Below, one piece after another: positions 58,636 to 64,000 of a stretch of DNA of 64,000 bases (positions within the stretch are counted from its first letter, which is position 1; every line of letters starts with the position of its first letter). Location of the stretch: contig JAVBOY010000022.1 in NCBI GenBank assembly GCA_031550085.1, positions 62,001 through 126,000 of the forward strand. The letters run 5' to 3'. A model generated the notes under the pieces. It worked only from the letters and a program-made list of their open reading frames with translations. It made no database searches and had not been told where the DNA came from. The translations under genes and the position numbers were made by a program. Origin of the DNA: UBA4417 sp031550085. GTDB taxonomy: Bacteria > Bacteroidota > Bacteroidia > Bacteroidales > UBA4417.

Positions 58636-60681
58636 ATGAGTACGGAACGTAAATTTAAAATAGATACTATTGATAAAGAAACGCTTACCAAATGGTACTA
58701 CCTGCTAACTCTCGGACGAAAATTAGATGAACGCGCACCCAATTACTTACGTCAGGCATTAGGCTGGTCGTATCATGCTCCTTACGCAGGGCATGACGGC
58801 ATTCAACTGGCCATTGGGCAGGTTTTTGAACGGGGAGTCGACCATTTGTTTCCTTATTATCGCGATATGCAAACGGCTTTGTCGGCAGGAATCACCGCCG
58901 ACGAAATCATCCTGAACGGAATTTCGAAGGCTGCCGATGTGGCAAGCGGTGGCCGCCATATGAGCAATCACTTTGCCAAACCCGAATGGAATATTCATAA
59001 CGTGTCGTCCAATACCGGCAACCATACGCTGCATGCGGTGGGAGTGGCGCGGGCGATCAAACGATACGGTGTCAAAGCGGTAGCCATCAGTTCGCAAGGA
59101 GAATCCTCCACATCGGAAGGATATGTGTATGAAGCCATTAATGGGGCAAGTAATGAAAAACTTCCCGTCGTGTTTGTCATTCAGGACAACCAGTATGGAA
59201 TATCCGTGCCCAAACGCGACCAAACAGCCAATATTTTTGCAGCCGAAAACTTTTCGGGAATGAAGAACCTGCGGATTATCTATTGCGACGGCAAGAATAT
59301 CTTCGATTCGATGAATGCCATGTACGAAGCCAAGCGCCACGCCATTGAACATCAGGAGCCGGTGATTGTGCATGCCCGCGTGGTTCGCATCCATTCGCAT
59401 TCCAACAGCGACAAACACGAATTATACCGGGACGAAAACGAACGCCATTGCGCTTTGGCGGCCGACCCGCTGGCGCGTTTCCGCATCGTTTTATTACACT
59501 CCAAGAAATTTACCGAAGAAGAATTGAAAGCCTTGGACGAAAAAGCCCAACAGGAAGTGTTGGCCGCTCACCGCAAAGCCATGGTTTCTCCCGATCCGAC
59601 ACCGGAATCCATTTACCAGTTCGTATATCCGGAAGCTTACGTTTCCGGCAAATATCCCGATGGAACGCACAATCAATCCGAAGGGAAAAAAATGAAATTA
59701 ATCCAATCCTTGAACGAAACCTTAAAGGAAGAGTTCCGGCTCAATCCTGATACCTTTTTATGGGGACAGGATGTGGCAAACAAGGAAAAAGGCGGTATTT
59801 TCAACGTGACCAAAGGCATGCAGCAGGAATTCGGCATCGAACGAATTTTTAACGGCCCCATTGCAGAAGATTACATTACCGGAACAGCCAACGGCATGAG
59901 CCGCTTCAACGATAAAATCCGTGTGGTGGTGGAAGGAGCCGAGTTTGCCGATTACTTTTGGCCGGCTATGGAACAATTGGTTGAAACCTCGCACGACTAC
60001 TGGCGCAGCAATGGCGCTTTTTCTCCGAATGTCACCATCCGGTTGGCATCCGGCGGATACATCGGCGGCGGTCTGTACCATTCGCAAACCATTGAAGGCG
60101 TGTTGACGACATTTCCCGGCATCCGGGTGGTATATCCCTCCTTCGCCGATGATGCAGCCGGGTTGTTGCGTACCTCTATCCGTTCCAAAGGCGCAACCGT
60201 ATTTTTGGAGCCCAAAGCGTTGTACAACGATCCGTTGGCGGAAACAGTCGTCCCCGACGGTTTTGAAGTCCCTTTTGGAAAAGCCCGTATTCGCAATGCC
60301 GGCGACCATCTGACCATCATTACTTACGGAAATACCACCCACATGAGTCTTGCCGTAGCAAAACGTATTTTTGAGGAAACCGGAAAAACCGTGGAAGTCA
60401 TCGATCTTCGTTCGTTGATTCCGTTGGATGAAGAAGCCATCTTGAAATCCATTCAAAAAACATCGCGGGCGTTGGTTGTCCACGAGGATAAGGTGTTTGG
60501 CGGATTCGGCGGCGAATTGGCAGCCCTGATTGCCGAAAAAGCATTTTCGTATCTGGATGCTCCGGTTCGACGTGTAGGCTCGGAATTTACGCCGGTAGGC
60601 TTCAACCATATTCTGGAAAAAGCCATTTTACCGAATGAAGAAAAAATCTACAAAGCCGCCAAAGGTTTGTTGGAGTTTTGA
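58636..60681 (+). CDS. 2-oxo acid dehydrogenase E1, fused alpha and beta subunits
   Basis: A 681-residue thiamine-dependent E1 enzyme in which the alpha (about 1-330) and beta (about 350-681) chains, separate genes in many bacteria, are joined by an Ala/Glu-rich linker. Alpha motifs: GHDGIQLAIG, FPYYRDMQTALSAG, GGRHMSNHF and the TPP region ISSQGESSTSEGYVYEAING to VIQDNQYGIS, where the usual GDG is QGE. Beta motifs: EDYITGTANGMS, EFADYFWPAMEQL, RLASGGYIGGG, and FLEPKALYND. Such fusions serve branched-chain 2-oxo acid or acetoin-type complexes. The E2 and E3 genes are not in the window, so the substrate is open. Confidence 0.88.
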   Translation: MSTERKFKIDTIDKETLTKWYYLLTLGRKLDERAPNYLRQALGWSYHAPYAGHDGIQLAIGQVFERGVDHLFPYYRDMQTALSAGITADEIILNGISKAADVASGGRHMSNHFAKPEWNIHNVSSNTGNHTLHAVGVARAIKRYGVKAVAISSQGESSTSEGYVYEAINGASNEKLPVVFVIQDNQYGISVPKRDQTANIFAAENFSGMKNLRIIYCDGKNIFDSMNAMYEAKRHAIEHQEPVIVHARVVRIHSHSNSDKHELYRDENERHCALAADPLARFRIVLLHSKKFTEEELKALDEKAQQEVLAAHRKAMVSPDPTPESIYQFVYPEAYVSGKYPDGTHNQSEGKKMKLIQSLNETLKEEFRLNPDTFLWGQDVANKEKGGIFNVTKGMQQEFGIERIFNGPIAEDYITGTANGMSRFNDKIRVVVEGAEFADYFWPAMEQLVETSHDYWRSNGAFSPNVTIRLASGGYIGGGLYHSQTIEGVLTTFPGIRVVYPSFADDAAGLLRTSIRSKGATVFLEPKALYNDPLAETVVPDGFEVPFGKARIRNAGDHLTIITYGNTTHMSLAVAKRIFEETGKTVEVIDLRSLIPLDEEAILKSIQKTSRALVVHEDKVFGGFGGELAALIAEKAFSYLDAPVRRVGSEFTPVGFNHILEKAILPNEEKIYKAAKGLLEF

Positions 60682-60704
60682 TCGTGGCGTGTAATAGTGG
60701 TTCC

Positions 60705-61847
60705 TTACAAAGGAGGTTTATCTAACAGATCCAAAGCCGCATCCAGCCACACAAACACATCGACAGGGTAATTGCCTTTGTATACGTCGCTGCGTTTTTT
60801 TCCCAGGCGGACAACTACTGCGTTTTTATCGGGAATGACAAAAATATACTGCCCTAAAATGCCCCGGAAACAAGGAATTCGTAGATTTTTGTAATCCAAA
60901 ATCCAAAACTGGTACCCATAGTATGTGTTGGTATCGCCTTTGTCATCCCGGAGCCAGGTAGCAGGACTGGTTGCTTGCCGGATGTATTCTTTGGAAACAA
61001 GCTGTTTGCCCGCATAAAAACCGCTATCCAGCACCAATTGGCCCAAACGGGCAAAATCACGGGCATTGGAATTGAAACAGCAGTACGCTTTTTCAATTCC
61101 ATTTTTTGTATCCAAACTCCAAAGGGCGTCGTTTTCACAGCCCAGCGGTTTCCATAATTTTTCGGAAACAAAATCGGACAAAGTCTTGCCGGACACACGT
61201 TCAATAAGGATCGATAATAATTGCGTATCGCCGCTGCGGTATTGATAAACCGTTCCGTTGGGTTCAATAGGAGTGAGGCCGGTGACCAATTGGGTTAAAT
61301 TATTCCCGTAATATCCCTTTGTGGTAATTGAAAACAGCGAAGAATAACTTTCGTCCCAACTCAATCCCGAGCTCATCGTCAGTAAGTCCTGGATAGAAAC
61401 CTGATTGCAGCCTTTTAATTCCGGAATAAATTCCGTGATTTTCTGATCCACGCTTTGGATTTTTCCTTCATCCAAAAGAATCCCGATGCAAAGCGAAACA
61501 ATGCTTTTTGACATGGAAAACGAGTTGCTCCGGGAATTCTTTCCATAATCATCCCAATATTCTTCGTGGAGCAATTGGTTGTTTTGAGCGACCAAAAAAG
61601 CAACGGTTTGATAATCCTCAAACGGCTTTTTCAGGGAATCGGAAATGGGCGTCCGGTTGTACCGCTCATCCAACTGCCAGGGTACCGGGGTGCCTGCTTT
61701 TACCACCCGGTTTTCAAATATTTTGTAGTCGTCGATATTCGGTGCGGTGTAAACCAATGCCCGCTGCATATAGTAGGGAAGGCAAAACCAGGTGATCACC
61801 AATGCGATCGGGAAGAGAATGGCAAACCATTTCAGGAACCGTTTCAT
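60705..61847 (-). CDS. Membrane-anchored serine hydrolase, beta-lactamase class C fold
   Basis: A 380-residue protein with an N-terminal anchor helix (WFAILFPIALVITWFCLP). The penicillin-binding-type S-x-x-K is SFSMSKSIVSL near 110-116 and the second motif YRSG is at YQYRSGDTQLLS near 200, where Tyr replaces the usual Y-x-N partner layout. LLTMSSGLSWDESY near 157 is the classic class C fold marker. Family members include esterases, D-aminopeptidases and PBP4-like enzymes; a true beta-lactamase role is unlikely. The gene is convergent with the E1 gene, 23 nt apart, with no clear terminator between. Confidence 0.85.
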   Translation of the reverse strand: MKRFLKWFAILFPIALVITWFCLPYYMQRALVYTAPNIDDYKIFENRVVKAGTPVPWQLDERYNRTPISDSLKKPFEDYQTVAFLVAQNNQLLHEEYWDDYGKNSRSNSFSMSKSIVSLCIGILLDEGKIQSVDQKITEFIPELKGCNQVSIQDLLTMSSGLSWDESYSSLFSITTKGYYGNNLTQLVTGLTPIEPNGTVYQYRSGDTQLLSILIERVSGKTLSDFVSEKLWKPLGCENDALWSLDTKNGIEKAYCCFNSNARDFARLGQLVLDSGFYAGKQLVSKEYIRQATSPATWLRDDKGDTNTYYGYQFWILDYKNLRIPCFRGILGQYIFVIPDKNAVVVRLGKKRSDVYKGNYPVDVFVWLDAALDLLDKPPL

Positions 61848-62103
61848 AGCCGTATTTTTTTGATAAAATTAAAAAAAAATCAAGTTGTTATCTCCGGATT
61901 TTAGTAACGAAACAGGAAATCAAATTCAAATCAAATTTTCCGCAGAGGAATCCCACTGAATCGTACCATGCATTCAGCCCCTGATAAAACTCCTTTTTGG
62001 GGGTGGAATTTCGGAAAATCCGAGCCTAGTTTTGCTGAAAAATTTCGAAACGGCGGATTCCGAAAAGCCAACGAGTAGGAGCTAATTTAAATTTATTATT
62101 TTC

Positions 62104-62652
62104 ATGAAAAAACTGCTTATTTTATGTGTTGCATTGTTTATCGGTGCACCGTTTGTATCGGCCCAAACTCCTACTTTTTGGGGGAAAGACAAAGTGGCTG
62201 GAATTGCAATAGGGTTCGGTAGTAACTTATATTCGGGTGTATTTTATACTGATGTAAAAACTACTCCTGCAATTTTGGGCCAGTTTGAATTATGTATAAA
62301 AGATAACTTGTTTAACGACAAAAGTTCCATCGGTGTTGGTGGTATTATCGGTTATTCTTCTGCAAAAATCAGCAATGTATGGAAACGATCCAACTTTATT
62401 ATTGGCGGGCGTGGAGTTTTCCATTATGCATTGGTTGACAAATTGGATACCTATGCAGGTTTAATGTTAGGGTATAATATTGTAAAATATAAATGGGAAG
62501 GAGGACTCGAAGTAAATAATACGAGCAGTAGTGGTGTAGTTCATTCGGAGTTTATCGGTGCCCGTTATTACTTTACCGATAATTTTGCTGCATTCGGTGA
62601 ATTAGGGTATGGATATACATTCCTTAATTTAGGAGTTGCCTTGAAATTCTAA
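62104..62652 (+). CDS. Small outer-membrane beta-barrel protein
   Basis: A 182-residue protein with signal peptide (LCVALFIGAPFVSAQ). The mature chain has about eight amphipathic strands such as VAGIAIGFGSNLYSG, SSIGVGGIIGYSSA, FIIGGRGVFHYAL, TYAGLMLGYNIV and FIGARYYFTDN. It ends on the aromatic FLNLGVALKF, the C-terminal F typical of outer-membrane barrels. It resembles OmpW/OmpX-size porin-like proteins. The role is unknown. About 256 nt of non-coding DNA with no clear motif precede it. Confidence 0.75.
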   Translation: MKKLLILCVALFIGAPFVSAQTPTFWGKDKVAGIAIGFGSNLYSGVFYTDVKTTPAILGQFELCIKDNLFNDKSSIGVGGIIGYSSAKISNVWKRSNFIIGGRGVFHYALVDKLDTYAGLMLGYNIVKYKWEGGLEVNNTSSSGVVHSEFIGARYYFTDNFAAFGELGYGYTFLNLGVALKF

Positions 62653-62673
62653 AAACGAATCTCCCTTTTCTGA

Positions 62674-62706
62674 AAAAGTTCGCCCATGGTGGCGGACTTT
62701 TTTTTA
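62674..62706 (+). terminator. Terminator after the barrel-protein gene
   Basis: GTTCGCC (62678-62684) pairs with GGCGGAC (62691-62697, one G-U), extended by A/T pairs and an eight-T tail. An upstream ATG of the next frame lies in the loop, so that frame starts later. Confidence 0.85.
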
Positions 62707-62733
62707 TCTTCGCCTTTTCAAGCACGTTATCGC

Positions 62734-63270
62734 ATGAAACGAAAAGAAATCCTGGAAAAATTTTGGGACATTGAAGATCGGGGCAAAATCCGGATTCCAT
62801 TGATTTTTAAGAACCCGACCCAACTATTTGAAAGCAATCTATCGATCCCATCCCAGAAACTACCTTTTATCAACCATGAAGTTTTTGAAGAACTGAACCG
62901 GATGTTAGAACATTTCTCATACAAAACAAAAATCGCTCTTTCATTTGCCTTTACCGATAAGCAAAATTATACCGACGCAGCCTTGCTGGATATCTTGCAA
63001 AGCAATTTCGAATTTCAAAAACAATTGCTGAAAAAAAATATCGTGAAAGTGTCGGCTGTTTCTATGGGTTTGGCGATTGCCGGATCCCTGTTGTTGCTGG
63101 TAAGTTATTTTCTGAATAGCCGGAATGTTTCACAACTTTTCTTTGATTTTGTCAACATCAGCGGGACTTTTATGGTTTGGGATGCTGTTTCGCGTTTCGT
63201 GATCGACCGTATTGCAAAATACCGCTCCATTAAGAAGTACGACAACATTCAAATCGAAATCGGCAAATAG
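62734..63270 (+). CDS. Two-helix membrane protein, unknown function
   Basis: 178 residues from the ATG at 62734 (MKRKEILEKFWDIED). The start is fixed because the longer frame begins inside a terminator loop. A soluble N-terminal half (about 1-105) precedes two membrane helices (VSAVSMGLAIAGSLLLLVSYF about 108-128 and QLFFDFVNISGTFMVWDAVSRFVI about 134-157). The C-terminus is basic and probably cytoplasmic. No family is recognised. A -7-like TATCTTCG sits at 62705. It is 9 nt upstream of the GyrI-like gene and likely cotranscribed. Confidence 0.6.
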   Translation: MKRKEILEKFWDIEDRGKIRIPLIFKNPTQLFESNLSIPSQKLPFINHEVFEELNRMLEHFSYKTKIALSFAFTDKQNYTDAALLDILQSNFEFQKQLLKKNIVKVSAVSMGLAIAGSLLLLVSYFLNSRNVSQLFFDFVNISGTFMVWDAVSRFVIDRIAKYRSIKKYDNIQIEIGK

Positions 63271-63279
63271 AAAATATTC

Positions 63280-63768
63280 ATGTTTATACGAACCCAATCC
63301 ATCGCAAATAAAAAATTAATCGGAATGTGTTTGCAAATGACTTTTGCAAATAATTTGACAACAAAACTCTGGCAGAGTTTTATGCCCCGCCGGCATGAAA
63401 TTACCAATGCCGCAAACCAATTGCTTTATTCAATACAAATATACCCGGAAACCTTTGATTTTAACCATTTCGATTTCAACCGGCCGTTCGAAAAACGGGC
63501 AGCGGTAGAAGTTGCCGATTTCAGCAAAGTTCCGGAAGGAATGAAGGCCTTTGTATTGCCGGGCGGCTGGTACGCGCTTTTTTTGCATGCCGGGGCCCCG
63601 CAAGAAGGAGAACGGACATTCCGGTATATTTTTGAAGAATGGCTGCCCCAGTCGGGTTTTGTATTGGATCCGGCACGACCCCACTTTGAAGTGTTGGGGA
63701 AAAAATATAAAAACAATGCGCCCGATTCGGAAGAAGAAATCTGGATTCCCATAAAAAAACAAGTATGA
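63280..63768 (+). CDS. GyrI-like/effector-binding domain protein
   Basis: A 162-residue stand-alone effector-binding (GyrI-like, AraC-effector) domain without a DNA-binding part. Landmarks are LIGMCLQMTFANNLTTKLWQSFMPRR near 14-39, with the substrate-side tryptophan, YSIQIYPETFDF near 50, EVADFSKVPEGMKAFVLPGGWYALFLHAG near 76-104, and FRYIFEEWLPQSGFVLDPARPHFEV near 112-136. Such proteins bind small aromatic or cationic ligands or inhibit gyrase; some hydrolyse cyclic compounds. Here the ligand is unknown. It follows the two-helix membrane protein gene by 9 nt. Confidence 0.8.
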   Translation: MFIRTQSIANKKLIGMCLQMTFANNLTTKLWQSFMPRRHEITNAANQLLYSIQIYPETFDFNHFDFNRPFEKRAAVEVADFSKVPEGMKAFVLPGGWYALFLHAGAPQEGERTFRYIFEEWLPQSGFVLDPARPHFEVLGKKYKNNAPDSEEEIWIPIKKQV

Positions 63769-63805
63769 GCTATTTATTTTGATTACTTTTACATAAAAAA
63801 TCAAA

Positions 63806-64000
63806 ATGAAACCCATCCTTCTTCTCATTCTGTCTTTCTTTTTTGGCTCAGCAGCGTTAAACGCGCAACAACTTCCTTTAGCTACCGAATACCCGAAAAA
63901 ACAACTGGACTCCCTGTTAAATCGTTATTATTCGCAGGAAGCAAATGACATTAACCAGCCGCCGCAAACCGTACTGAACCGGTTTCAGGAGCATTTTCCA
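63806..64000 (+). CDS. Exported protein, N-terminal part only
   Basis: 65 codons before the window ends. A clear signal peptide (PILLLILSFFFGSAALNAQ) is followed by a polar, helical stretch (YPKKQLDSLLNRYYSQEAND). Family not recognisable from this part. A near-consensus -7 (TACTTTTA) lies at 63784, 22 nt before the ATG. Confidence 0.6.
   Translation, partial: MKPILLLILSFFFGSAALNAQQLPLATEYPKKQLDSLLNRYYSQEANDINQPPQTVLNRFQEHFP

Overview
The window is about 64 kb of chromosome from a member of the Bacteroidota, most likely Bacteroidales or a neighbouring order. Type IX secretion signals end four secreted proteins, and the giant adhesin carries SprB-like repeats. Many genes follow the Bacteroidota promoter signature (TTTG about 19-20 nt upstream of TAnnTTTG) without a strong Shine-Dalgarno sequence. 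Other markers of the phylum are an EF-G paralog with altered G motifs, ATP-dependent PEP carboxykinase, a Na+-pump decarboxylase beta subunit and many SPII-type lipoproteins. No tRNA, rRNA, CRISPR array, transposase or phage module was recognised. The genus cannot be set from this window.

Layout. 1-8 kb: partial phosphohexomutase, secreted cupredoxin, MBL-fold hydrolase, APS/PAPS reductase, DUF3829-like protein, EF-G2-like factor, PanB and an RluA-family pseudouridine synthase. 8-14.6 kb: a 1497-residue adhesin with 12 alternating SprB-like repeats, aspartase and a META-domain lipoprotein. 15.3-21 kb: C1 peptidase, PckA, an outer-membrane-like protein, a 42-residue lipoprotein and an M20 dipeptidase. 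21.3-24.9 kb: an OadB-type Na+ pump subunit with a small membrane partner, then an AbiEi/AbiEii type IV toxin-antitoxin pair. 24.9-31.9 kb: LpxH, a cysteine-less TlpA-like lipoprotein and CrcB, then the riboflavin locus ribD-ribE-ribBA-ribH behind an FMN riboswitch with its own terminator. 32-41.5 kb: zinc-ribbon protein, class A beta-lactamase, M3 peptidase, lipoproteins, a copper P-type ATPase and a T9SS cargo protein. 42-50.9 kb: orphan histidine kinase, OsmC, solitary N6-adenine DNA methyltransferase, hotdog thioesterase, THUMP-type RNA methyltransferase with a long repeat tail, MiaB and a cytoplasmic YD-repeat-like protein. 51-64 kb: SSB, PurC, YceI, a PPTase-NifU-Mrp cluster, an Omp28/thioredoxin-like T9SS protein, a fused E1 alpha/beta dehydrogenase, a serine hydrolase and small membrane or secreted proteins.

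The most unusual structure is not a gene. Six intergenic intervals (14930-15331, 27354-27913, 28376-28721, 41610-42049, 45841-46130, 49641-50018) are built from the same degenerate 7- and 8-nt phrases. In every case the blocks read in one fixed orientation and rough order relative to the gene that ends just upstream. Four of them share a 38-bp core, two share a roughly 135-bp element, and a related phrase appears inside the coding region of the RNA methyltransferase gene. I rank this as the best candidate for something undescribed, possibly a transcript-associated, strand-oriented repeat family.

Gene functions are read from motifs in the translations and remembered family features; no database search was run.
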